Below are positions 36,689-47,000 of a stretch of DNA of 64,000 nt, in pieces (position 1 is the first letter of the stretch; each line of letters starts with the position of its first letter). Origin of the DNA: Litorimonas sp965205225 (GTDB taxonomy: Bacteria > Pseudomonadota > Alphaproteobacteria > Caulobacterales > Maricaulaceae). The DNA lies in NCBI GenBank assembly GCA_965205225.1, contig CBDBFZ010000003.1, positions 1,240,001 through 1,304,000 of the forward strand, read 5' to 3'. A program made the position numbers and the translations under genes. The notes under the pieces were generated by a model. The model searched no databases and had not been told where the DNA came from. It was given only the letters and a program-made list of their open reading frames with translations.

Positions 36689-37954
36689 ATGTTTGACCTC
36701 AAAGCCATTCGCGAAAATCCCGATACATTCGATGCCGCATGGGCGCGCCGCGATCTTGATCCGCAAACGCCAACCATCCTCGAAAAGGACATTCTGATCC
36801 GTAAGGCCAAAACCATGGTTCAGGAGGTCGTAGCGGCGCGCAACAAAGCCTCCAAACAGATCGGTGCGGCCATGGCGCAGGGAAACAAGGATGAGGCGGA
36901 GCGCCTTAAGACGGAAGTCGCCGGCGTGAAGAATGTTATCGTAGCGCTCAGTGCACAGCTTGAAGGCGAAGAAGCCATCCTGAACGATCTGCTCGCCAGT
37001 CTGCCCAATATTCCGGCCGACAATGTGCCTGATGGGGCTAGCGAAGAGGAGAATGTCGAGATCGCCAGATGGGGTGATCCGCGCAGCTTTGATTTCGAGC
37101 CGAAAGCGCATGACGATCTTGGCGAAGCGCTGGGGATGATGGATTTTGAAACCGCCGCTAAGATGAGCGGAAGCCGATTCGTGATCCTGCGCGGTGCTTT
37201 GTCCCGGATGGAACGGGCGCTAGCTGCGATGATGCTGGACATGCAGACGGGTGAGGGGTTCGAGGAGACGTCTCCGCCGCTACTGGTTTGGCCGAAGGCA
37301 CTCTACGGGACCGGGCAACTGCCAAAATTTGCAGAAGATTCTTATAGTACGAATGAGCATTACCTCATTCCGACTGCTGAAGTCTCTCTGACCAATACGG
37401 TTCAGGACAGTATTCTGGATTCCGAAACTCTCCCGCGCCGCATGACGGCCCACACGCCGTGTTTCCGGAGTGAAGCCGGCTCTGCCGGGCGCGATACAAA
37501 GGGCATGATCCGGCAGCATCAGTTCAACAAGGTAGAGCTGGTGTCGATCTCGACTCCGGAGACCAGCGACGATGAGCATAAGAACATGCTGCGCTGTGCG
37601 GAAGCTGTAGTGCAAAAACTGGAATTGCCGTACCGCGTCGTCGAGCTCTGCACGGGTGATTTGGGCTTCGGCGCGCGCAAGACTTACGATATTGATGTGT
37701 GGCTTCCGAGCCAGCAGACCTACCGTGAAATCAGCTCAATCTCCAACTGCGGCGACTTCCAGGCCCGGCGCATGAATGCGCGCTATCGGGCTGGGAAGAG
37801 GGATAACCGCTTTGTCCATACGTTGAATGGCAGTGGTTTGGCCGTGGGCCGGACCCTGGTCGCTGTGCTGGAAAACTACCAGAACGAAGACGGCAGCATC
37901 ACGGTGCCAACCACGCTGGTGCCCTATATGGGCGGCGTTGAGTGCGTGGAATAA
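36689..37954 (+). CDS. serS: Seryl-tRNA synthetase
   Basis: Class II synthetase charging tRNA-Ser, 421 residues. The start MFDLKAIRENPDTFDAAWARR is typical, followed by the antiparallel coiled-coil tRNA arm (about 25-105). The catalytic core shows LIPTAEVSLTNT, FRSEAGSAGRDTKGMIRQHQF (motif 2) and the motif 3 region GSGLAVGRTLVAVLENYQ. The C-terminus VPYMGGVECVE is close to the family norm. Confidence 0.98.
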   Translation: MFDLKAIRENPDTFDAAWARRDLDPQTPTILEKDILIRKAKTMVQEVVAARNKASKQIGAAMAQGNKDEAERLKTEVAGVKNVIVALSAQLEGEEAILNDLLASLPNIPADNVPDGASEEENVEIARWGDPRSFDFEPKAHDDLGEALGMMDFETAAKMSGSRFVILRGALSRMERALAAMMLDMQTGEGFEETSPPLLVWPKALYGTGQLPKFAEDSYSTNEHYLIPTAEVSLTNTVQDSILDSETLPRRMTAHTPCFRSEAGSAGRDTKGMIRQHQFNKVELVSISTPETSDDEHKNMLRCAEAVVQKLELPYRVVELCTGDLGFGARKTYDIDVWLPSQQTYREISSISNCGDFQARRMNARYRAGKRDNRFVHTLNGSGLAVGRTLVAVLENYQNEDGSITVPTTLVPYMGGVECVE

Positions 37955-37959
37955 TAGAC

Positions 37960-38064
37960 TGTCATCCCGGACGCCAAAGGCGATCCGGGACCTATCAACG
38001 GTTAGTTAAACAGACATTTTGTTCAGATGGGTCCCGGCTCTACAGTTCGCTTGGCCGGGATGAC
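37960..38064. repeat. Palindromic intergenic element between serS and the aminopeptidase gene
   Basis: About 105 bp opening with TGTCATCCCGGACGCC and closing with GGCCGGGATGACA, with inner complementary GATCCGGGACC and GGTCCCGG blocks. This matches the widespread GTCATCCCGG...CCGGGATGAC type of extragenic palindrome in alphaproteobacteria. Placed between two convergent genes, it could also act as a bidirectional terminator. Confidence 0.7.
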
Positions 38065-38068
38065 ATTT

Positions 38069-39898
38069 TTAAAGCGGCGCGCAGGCCTCACTCAGCCAAT
38101 CGGCGATCTCACCGTCCAGTTCCGGTCCGATCTCTTCGAGCACGCGGGCGTGATAGGCATCGACATATTGCCGTTCGGCGCGGGTTAGCATTTCAATATC
38201 GATCAGATCGCGGTGGAGCGGTGCGAGCGTGAGCGTGTGGAACCCGAGCATGGGCCGTTCGCCGCTGGGGATAGCCTCGGCCTCGGTAACATATTGCAGG
38301 TTCTCGATCCGGATACCGTATTCGCCTTCTTTGTAATAGCCGGGTTCATTGGACACGATCATGCCAGGTTCTAAAGCCACTGTGTTGGGTGTTTTGGAGA
38401 TCCGCTGTGGCCCTTCATGAACACCGAGGAAAGCACCAACGCCGTGGCCGGTGCCGTGATCATAATCCAGGCCCGCCTGCCAGAGCGGATGCCGGGCAAT
38501 GGCGTCGAGATTTGATCCGGTCGTCCCTTCTGGGAAGCGGATCACGGCCAGCGCAATGTGGCCTTGTAGAACCAGCGTATAGCGTTCGCGCATTTCCTCG
38601 GTCGGATTTCCAATGGGCACAGTGCGCGTCACATCGGTTGTGCCATCGACATATTGTGCACCGCTATCGACCAAATAGAGCGTGCCAGGAGCGAGGGGCA
38701 GGGTGGTCCCTATATTGACGCGGTAATGGCAGTGCGCGCCATTCGCGCCAGCGGCAGAGATCGTCTCGAAGGACAAGTCCCTCAAAACACCGGTCTGATG
38801 ACGGAATGTCTCCAGTTTCACAGCAGCGTCGATTTCGTCAAATTCGCCGGACTGAGCATCCGTATCGAGCCAGTGCAGAAAACGGATCAACGGAACCGCG
38901 TCGCGGCGATGGGCGATCTCGGTTCCGCGAAGCTCAGCCGCGGACTTCTTCGCTTTAGGCAGCGCGATAGGATCCTGTTGCGCAAGAACCTCAGCCCCCG
39001 CGCGTTTGAGCTGTTGCGAGTGCCACGCTGAACTCGTGTTCGGATCGACCATGATGGTCTTGCTGGACCAGTTGGACATATCCTCGGCCAGCTTGGCGTC
39101 ATCAATCACGCTGACTTCATTGCCAAGATGAGCGCGGACTGTGTCCGATATTTTATCCGGGTCGGTGTAGAGGCTGACATGGCCGTCAGCATTGATGACG
39201 GCGTTGGCCAACATGAGCGGTGTGCAACGCACATCAGAGCCGCGCAGGTTCAGTAGCCATGCAATTGAGGCTGGAGCCGTAATCATGGCGGCGTCGGCTT
39301 TGGCATGGGCGATGGCGCGTGCGATTTCGGCGCGTTTATCGGCGTGGCTCTGACCGGCCAATGTGTCAGTGTGTATGATAACAGCACCTTTAGGGGCCGC
39401 CGGGCGATCGGCCCAGACTGTGTCAATCGGATTGGTCTCGAGCGAGATCAGCTCCGCGCCAGCGCCTGTGACAGCTTTACGGATGGCGGCGATCACCTTG
39501 GGTGGATGAAGTTTAGGGTCAAAGCCGATCTTTTCGCCTTCGCGCAGATTCGCCCGGAGCCAGTTTGCGATCCCATCTTCCAGTCTGATATAATCGAACA
39601 GAGCGCCCTCAACCTGCGCGCGGACCTGAAGTGTGTAACGACCGTCGGTGAACATGGCAGCGCGGTCAATAAGGACGATCGCCGCCCCTGCAGAGCCCGT
39701 AAAGCCGGTGGCCCACATCAACCGCTCATTATGAGCGGGCAAATATTCATTATTATATTCGTCTTCGTGCGGGATCAGAAATCCGTCCAGCTCCAGTCGG
39801 TTCAGCTCCCCGCGAAGCAGAGGAAGATTGGCACGGCCCATTTGCGGACCGCCAACGACGTCAAAAGTCTGGATTGTCTGTATTGCTGTTTTGCTCAT
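38069..39898 (-). CDS. Aminopeptidase P family protein (M24B Xaa-Pro aminopeptidase)
   Basis: A 609-residue metallopeptidase that removes N-terminal residues ahead of proline. Two creatinase-like N-terminal domains (about 1-310) are followed by the pita-bread catalytic domain. Metal ligands are visible in YLVDSGAQYVDGTTDVTRT (two Asp), HGTGHGVGAFLGVHEGP (His) and SNEPGYY and ENLQYV (Glu). The length matches the large cytosolic XPNPEP1-like form. Its 5' flank is occupied by the 17-bp tandem array beginning 51 bp upstream of its ATG. Confidence 0.95.
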   Translation of the reverse strand: MSKTAIQTIQTFDVVGGPQMGRANLPLLRGELNRLELDGFLIPHEDEYNNEYLPAHNERLMWATGFTGSAGAAIVLIDRAAMFTDGRYTLQVRAQVEGALFDYIRLEDGIANWLRANLREGEKIGFDPKLHPPKVIAAIRKAVTGAGAELISLETNPIDTVWADRPAAPKGAVIIHTDTLAGQSHADKRAEIARAIAHAKADAAMITAPASIAWLLNLRGSDVRCTPLMLANAVINADGHVSLYTDPDKISDTVRAHLGNEVSVIDDAKLAEDMSNWSSKTIMVDPNTSSAWHSQQLKRAGAEVLAQQDPIALPKAKKSAAELRGTEIAHRRDAVPLIRFLHWLDTDAQSGEFDEIDAAVKLETFRHQTGVLRDLSFETISAAGANGAHCHYRVNIGTTLPLAPGTLYLVDSGAQYVDGTTDVTRTVPIGNPTEEMRERYTLVLQGHIALAVIRFPEGTTGSNLDAIARHPLWQAGLDYDHGTGHGVGAFLGVHEGPQRISKTPNTVALEPGMIVSNEPGYYKEGEYGIRIENLQYVTEAEAIPSGERPMLGFHTLTLAPLHRDLIDIEMLTRAERQYVDAYHARVLEEIGPELDGEIADWLSEACAPL

Positions 39899-39945
39899 GT
39901 GCTTAGTCTAGGCGCTTCTAGGACCCAAGGAAAGCGACGCCCTGA

Positions 39946-42900
39946 AAATCAGCAGGTCCAGTAAATCAGCAGGTCCAGTAAATCAGCAGGTCCAGTAAAT
40001 CAGCAGGTCCAGTAAATCAGCAGGTCCAGTAAATCAGCAGGTCCAGTAAATCAGCAGGTCCAGTAAATCAGCAGGTCCAGTAAATCAGCAGGTCCAGTAA
40101 ATCAGCAGGTCCAGTAAATCAGCAGGTCCAGTAAATCAGCAGGTCCAGTAAATCAGCAGGTCCAGTAAATCAGCAGGTCCAGTAAATCAGCAGGTCCAGT
40201 AAATCAGCAGGTCCAGTAAATCAGCAGGTCCAGTAAATCAGCAGGTCCAGTAAATCAGCAGGTCCAGTAAATCAGCAGGTCCAGTAAATCAGCAGGTCCA
40301 GTAAATCAGCAGGTCCAGTAAATCAGCAGGTCCAGTAAATCAGCAGGTCCAGTAAATCAGCAGGTCCAGTAAATCAGCAGGTCCAGTAAATCAGCAGGTC
40401 CAGTAAATCAGCAGGTCCAGTAAATCAGCAGGTCCAGTAAATCAGCAGGTCCAGTAAATCAGCAGGTCCAGTAAATCAGCAGGTCCAGTAAATCAGCAGG
40501 TCCAGTAAATCAGCAGGTCCAGTAAATCAGCAGGTCCAGTAAATCAGCAGGTCCAGTAAATCAGCAGGTCCAGTAAATCAGCAGGTCCAGTAAATCAGCA
40601 GGTCCAGTAAATCAGCAGGTCCAGTAAATCAGCAGGTCCAGTAAATCAGCAGGTCCAGTAAATCAGCAGGTCCAGTAAATCAGCAGGTCCAGTAAATCAG
40701 CAGGTCCAGTAAATCAGCAGGTCCAGTAAATCAGCAGGTCCAGTAAATCAGCAGGTCCAGTAAATCAGCAGGTCCAGTAAATCAGCAGGTCCAGTAAATC
40801 AGCAGGTCCAGTAAATCAGCAGGTCCAGTAAATCAGCAGGTCCAGTAAATCAGCAGGTCCAGTAAATCAGCAGGTCCAGTAAATCAGCAGGTCCAGTAAA
40901 TCAGCAGGTCCAGTAAATCAGCAGGTCCAGTAAATCAGCAGGTCCAGTAAATCAGCAGGTCCAGTAAATCAGCAGGTCCAGTAAATCAGCAGGTCCAGTA
41001 AATCAGCAGGTCCAGTAAATCAGCAGGTCCAGTAAATCAGCAGGTAAATCAGCCAGTAAATCAGCAGGTCCAGTAAATCAGCAGGTCCAGTAAATCAGCA
41101 GGTCCAGTAAATCAGCAGGTCCAGTAAATCAGCAGGTCCAGTAAATCAGCAGGTCCAGTAAATCAGCAGGTCCAGTAAATCAGCAGGTCCAGTAAATCAG
41201 CAGGTCCAGTAAATCAGCAGGTCCAGTAAATCAGCAGGTCCAGTAAATCAGCAGGTCCAGTAAATCAGCAGGTCCAGTAAATCAGCAGGTCCAGTAAATC
41301 AGCAGGTCCAGTAAATCAGCAGGTCCAGTAAATCAGCAGGTCCAGTAAATCAGCAGGTCCAGTAAATCAGCAGGTCCAGTAAATCAGCAGGTCCAGTAAA
41401 TCAGCAGGTCCAGTAAATCAGCAGGTCCAGTAAATCAGCAGGTCCAGTAAATCAGCAGGTCCAGTAAATCAGCAGGTCCAGTAAATCAGCAGGTCCAGTA
41501 AATCAGCAGGTCCAGTAAATCAGCAGGTCCAGTAAATCAGCAGGTCCAGTAAATCAGCAGGTCCAGTAAATCAGCAGGTCCAGTAAATCAGCAGGTCCAG
41601 TAAATCAGCAGGTCCAGTAAATCAGCAGGTCCAGTAAATCAGCAGGTCCAGTAAATCAGCAGGTCCAGTAAATCAGCAGGTCCAGTAAATCAGCAGGTCC
41701 AGTAAATCAGCAGGTCCAGTAAATCAGCAGGTCCAGTAAATCAGCAGGTCCAGTAAATCAGCAGGTCCAGTAAATCAGCAGGTCCAGTAAATCAGCAGGT
41801 CCAGTAAATCAGCAGGTCCAGTAAATCAGCAGGTCCAGTAAATCAGCAGGTCCAGTAAATCAGCAGGTCCAGTAAATCAGCAGGTCCAGTAAATCAGCAG
41901 GTCCAGTAAATCAGCAGGTCCAGTAAATCAGCAGGTCCAGTAAATCAGCAGGTCCAGTAAATCAGCAGGTCCAGTAAATCAGCAGGTCCAGTAAATCAGC
42001 AGGTCCAGTAAATCAGCAGGTCCAGTAAATCAGCAGGTCCAGTAAATCAGCAGGTCCAGTAAATCAGCAGGTCCAGTAAATCAGCAGGTCCAGTAAATCA
42101 GCAGGTCCAGTAAATCAGCAGGTCCAGTAAATCAGCAGGTCCAGTAAATCAGCAGGTCCAGTAAATCAGCAGGTCCAGTAAATCAGCAGGTCCAGTAAAT
42201 CAGCAGGTCCAGTAAATCAGCAGGTCCAGTAAATCAGCAGGTCCAGTAAATCAGCAGGTCCAGTAAATCAGCAGGTCCAGTAAATCAGCAGGTCCAGTAA
42301 ATCAGCAGGTCCAGTAAATCAGCAGGTCCAGTAAATCAGCAGGTCCAGTAAATCAGCAGGTCCAGTAAATCAGCAGGTCCAGTAAATCAGCAGGTCCAGT
42401 AAATCAGCAGGTCCAGTAAATCAGCAGGTCCAGTAAATCAGCAGGTCCAGTAAATCAGCAGGTCCAGTAAATCAGCAGGTCCAGTAAATCAGCAGGTCCA
42501 GTAAATCAGCAGGTCCAGTAAATCAGCAGGTCCAGTAAATCAGCAGGTCCAGTAAATCAGCAGGTCCAGTAAATCAGCAGGTCCAGTAAATCAGCAGGTC
42601 CAGTAAATCAGCAGGTCCAGTAAATCAGCAGGTCCAGTAAATCAGCAGGTCCAGTAAATCAGCAGGTCCAGTAAATCAGCAGGTCCAGTAAATCAGCAGG
42701 TCCAGTAAATCAGCAGGTCCAGTAAATCAGCAGGTCCAGTAAATCAGCAGGTCCAGTAAATCAGCAGGTCCAGTAAATCAGCAGGTCCAGTAAATCAGCA
42801 GGTCCAGTAAATCAGCAGGTCCAGTAAATCAGCAGGTCCAGTAAATCAGCAGGTCCAGTAAATCAGCAGGTCCAGTAAATCAGCAGGTCCAGTAAATCAG

Positions 42901-43100
42901 CAGGTCCAGTAAATCAGCAGGTCCAGTAAATCAGCAGGTCCAGTAAATCAGCAGGTCCAGTAAATCAGCAGGTCCAGTAAATCAGCAGGTCCAGTAAATC
43001 AGCAGGTCCAGTAAATCAGCAGGTCCAGTAAATCAGCAGGTCCAGTAAATCAGCAGGTCCAGTAAATCAGCAGGTCCAGTAAATCAGCAGGTCCAGTAAA
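39946..43100. repeat. Tandem array of a 17-bp unit, about 186 copies
   Basis: The unit CAGCAGGTCCAGTAAAT is repeated head to tail with no spacer over about 3.15 kb. Counting from 39950 to the last unit at 43085 gives 185 steps of 17 bp once two 12-bp variants near 41037-41060 are allowed for; these each lack 5 bp. Apart from these and a changed last base, units appear identical. The array shifts frame at each unit and has stops in all frames on both strands, so it is not coding. It fills most of the gap between the aminopeptidase gene and the IS481 remnant. Confidence 0.97.
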
Positions 43101-43440
43101 GCGGAACCCGGATCGATCCGATTGTCAAGCTCAAATCCTTAAATCCTAGTCGAAGGCTAACAAAGTCGCGAGGTTCTACCCATTTTTGCATAGCTCCGTT
43201 GGCAAGCTGTTGGTTCAGGTTAACGACTCGTCTCCCTACATACACGTCACTGAAAAAATTTGGGCCGTCGATGAGGGCGGCTCAGTAGAAAACGGAAGAG
43301 ATGAAATGTCCTATCAATTCGATACAAGCCGCTTGCGCACGCAAACTAAGGTCGGTGGCGATGTGGCTACGGTCCGCCTTCTGGCTCGCCGCACGGTTCG
43401 GCAGAAGCGTCGGACGCAACGCGCGCTCTAGTGGTGGTGC
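43101..43440. other. Unassigned stretch between the 17-bp array and the IS481 remnant
   Basis: Contains one plus-strand ORF of 81 codons (43186-43431), basic and Arg-rich at the end. No family motif or good ribosome site is visible, so it is not called a gene. No tRNA or hairpin was recognised. Confidence 0.3.
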
Positions 43441-43960
43441 CTCAATAGGTTGTTCTGATCCAATTTCAATCTGCTGATAGGTGTTTTATCCCTTACTCCC
43501 CCGTGCGGTCGATGCTCGTTATATATGTGGCTCCATCCTGACAAGGCTTGAGTGCGCTCGTTCGATGCGGCTTGGCTGCGAGCATAGGCCCATTCGCGCA
43601 GGATGGTCTGGCAGGGCGGTCGGGATGAAGCGCGATGAAGCGCTCAGTCTTGCCATTGGTCCTAGGCGTATAGGGCCGTGTGCGGATATGTTTCAGGCCA
43701 AGGTTGCGGCAAGCAGCGGCAAAGGCTTTCGAGATATAGCAGCTGCCATTATTGGTTATGGCACGGGTCACTTTCACACCGAGCCGCTTGTATCAGGTTT
43801 GTATAAGGCGACTGCGACCCTGAGGTGAACACTAGCACTGAGCGCTTTTTCATCGGCATGGATCTGGCTGAAGGAGAGGCGCGAATGGTCGTCAATGCAG
43901 ACATGCACATATTCCCAGCCATACTCATCGCCGTTATCGAAATCTGGCTTAAATGATTGA
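43441..43960 (-). pseudogene. IS481-family transposase, 3' part, decayed
   Basis: In several minus-strand frames one sees GWEYVHVCIDDHSRLSFSQI, then a 43-base-scale frame change, TNNGSCYISKAFAAACRNLG, HIRTRPYTPRTNGKTERFI, and finally YNEHRPHGGV and DKTPISRL. This is the integrase catalytic core of an IS481-family transposase, in correct order but with at least two frameshifts and without its N-terminal HTH part. The truncated end lies directly upstream of the giant gene, whose promoter must lie in or next to this remnant. Confidence 0.85.
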
Positions 43961-44010
43961 TTCTTGTCTACGAGCTAGCCATTAAGTCCAGCGCGATGAG
44001 GGTAGTTTAT

Positions 44011-47000
44011 ATGTTCAAGCCTTACGATTCTTCTTCTTTGGCATCAGCATTACATCTGTACGGCCTGCAATATGATCTGCAACCAAATTCGCTCAAAGGC
44101 TTTTCAGAGACATTGCAGCCCCTATCCTTTAGCGGTTCAACGCTGATAAATCCGGTATTCTCGGCAGATGCCCCAATTCTCGACTCCGCATCGTCTGCGC
44201 CGGATATGGGGGCCATGGGGGCCATGGCTGCCCTGTTTCAATCCAACCCGGCGATAATTTTTGCGCAAGCATTGTTCACAGCCATGGTCGATAATGGACA
44301 TATCTTCGAAGCGCAGTCCAATGGCTGTGCCTGTTGCGGGCACGACCACGGGATGAATGCGAAAACGCAGATCATGAAGCTGAGCGATCAGATTCAGCAA
44401 CTGCTCGATTCTGGCCTGAACATCTCTAACTTCAACACTCTGATCGGTTCCATTTCCGCACTGGGAGATGTCGACGCGGACATATTTGCCAATAGCCTTC
44501 AGGAAACGGCCGAGGCGTTCGCCGAAGCCATATTCGGTACAGCCAATGAGCCGGCCGATAGCGATCTGCCGGCTGATACAAGCACGACAGGCACCATCAC
44601 GATTGGCGGCTCGGCGTCGGGCACGCGCGGGTCCGGAACGGATGAGGACTGGTATGCCGTCGAACTTCAGGCGGGCGTGCAATATACGTTCATCATGTTG
44701 CGGGATGGGGACAATCCGCATCAAGACCCGCTGTTGATCCTCTATGATTCTGCGGGCACTGAAATTGACCGCAATGACGATGTTGAAATCAATGGGGCTA
44801 GGATAAACAGCAACTCGTTCCTAACCTTTACGCCCGGCGAATCCGGCACATATTATCTTGGTGCCAGTGGCTGGGTGGCTACGGCGACGGGTGATTACAC
44901 AATCTATGCCGAGGAAGGCAATAATCGCCCCGATTTCACGCTGGATCAAGCCGCCTTCTTTCTGACCAGTCAGTTCAACATTGAAGCGAAGTGGGACAAG
45001 ACGGATCTGACCTACGATATTTCCGCTCTGTCCGACGGGGCCAAAACGCTCGCACTCATGGCTATGGACGCCTGGGCTGAGGTCTCGGGGCTGACCTTCA
45101 CGGCGGCCGCATCGGGGGCCGATCCCGATATCGACTTTAACGAAGACACGCGTGCAAATGGTGGCCGGCAAGCCTTTACCCGTTCGACGATATCGACCGC
45201 CAATGACACGATAATATCGGCCACAGTCACTGTCTCTGCCAATTGGGACACCAATTCTGATGGTTCGGCCGATTATGCGCTGAACTCCAGACGCTACCAA
45301 ACCTACCTCCATGAAGTCGGTCACGCGCTCGGCCTGGGTCATTCAGGCCTCTATAATGGTCCGCGTGTCGATGAAGCGGGCGTGAGCCACCATGTCTATA
45401 ATCAGGATGCCTGGAATTACACGCTCATGAGCTATCGTGATCAGGGCGAAGCAGGCACTGGGACGCCGCGGCTTGTTCTGACGCCTCAGCTTGTCGACAT
45501 TATCGCAATCCAGAATTTCTATGGGGCCAATGGGCAGACCCGCTCCGGTGATAATGTTTACGGGTTCAATTCGACGGAAACCGGCGTGTTGGATTTCGAG
45601 GGAACCTTCTTTAATCAGGGGATCCGCCCGCCATCACTCGCCATCTATGATTCTGGCGGCACTGATACGCTCGATTTCTCATCCTATTCGGCCAATCAGG
45701 TGATCAGCCTGGTCGAAGGCTCTTTTTCCTCGATCGGCGACAATATCAATACGGGCGACCCGGAAGACCCGCTGATCAACAATATCACAATCGCCGTGGG
45801 CACTGTGATTGAAAACGCGATTGGCGGCTCCGGTGATGACAGTTTCATCGGCAATGATTCGGACAATGTTTTTACCGGCAATGGCGGCAACGACACTTAT
45901 GTGGGCGGTGCGGGCAATGATATGGTCATCCTGGCATTAAGCCAGAGCCGCTATATGATTTCTGTCGATGAAACGAATGAGGGTCGATTCCTTGTCATTT
46001 CCGGCGGAACGGAAGGCACGGACCGGATCAATCTGGCCGATGTGGAATTTGTCGGTTTCAATGGCGGGCAGACGATTGTGACAACCGAGTCCCTGGCCGA
46101 CCCGATTGAGTTTGACGACGATGGTGACGGCATTATCGACCGGAGGGTCTACCGCAATGCGGATGGTCGCTGGGCGCGAGTGGAACAGGATTTGGACGAT
46201 GACGGCACGATCGACCGGATCACTCACTTCGCGTTTGATGACGGCGGCACTCGGCGCGTGACCCGCAGGGATTTCGACCGGGATGATGACGGCATTATCG
46301 ACCGGACGGTGCATCTGAATGCGGAGGGCCGCTGGGAGCGGTTGGAACAGGATTTGGACGATGACGGCTTTATCGACCGGATCACTCACTACGCATTTGA
46401 TGACGGCGGCACCCGGCGCGTGACCCGCAGGGATTTCGACCGGGACGATGACGGCATTATCGACCGGACGGTCCATCTGAATGCGGAGGGCCGCTGGCAG
46501 CGGCTGGAACAGGATTTGGACGATGACGGCTTCATCGACCGGATCACTCACTATGCGTTTGATGACGGCGGCACCCGGCGCGTGACCCGCAGGGACTTTG
46601 ACCTAGACGATGACGGGACTATCGACCGAACGGTCCATCTGAATGCGGATGGTCGCTGGGCGCGGGTCGATTTCGACGGTGATGGTGACGGCACGATCGA
46701 CCGGATCCATCACTACACGTTTGATAGCGACGGCAGGCGGACCCGGACCAATTTCGACGGCGACGCGGACGGCACGATCGACCGGAGCGAGACCTACACA
46801 TATAATGCGAATGGCAGGGTGAGCCAGACCGGTTTCGACGACAATAATGACGGCACAACCGACCGGAACGAGACCTACACATATAATGTGAATGGCAGGG
46901 TGAGCCAGACCGACTTCGACGACGATGCGGACGGCACGACCGACCGGAACGAGACATACACATATGATGCGAACGGCAATCTGATCCAGACCGACTTTGA

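Noticed and set aside
39946..43100. CRISPR array
   Set aside because: The 17-bp units are contiguous without spacers and no cas genes are nearby.
43186..43431. 81-codon ORF next to the 17-bp array
   Set aside because: No motif, no good ribosome site and location within repeat and IS debris; kept only as an unassigned stretch.
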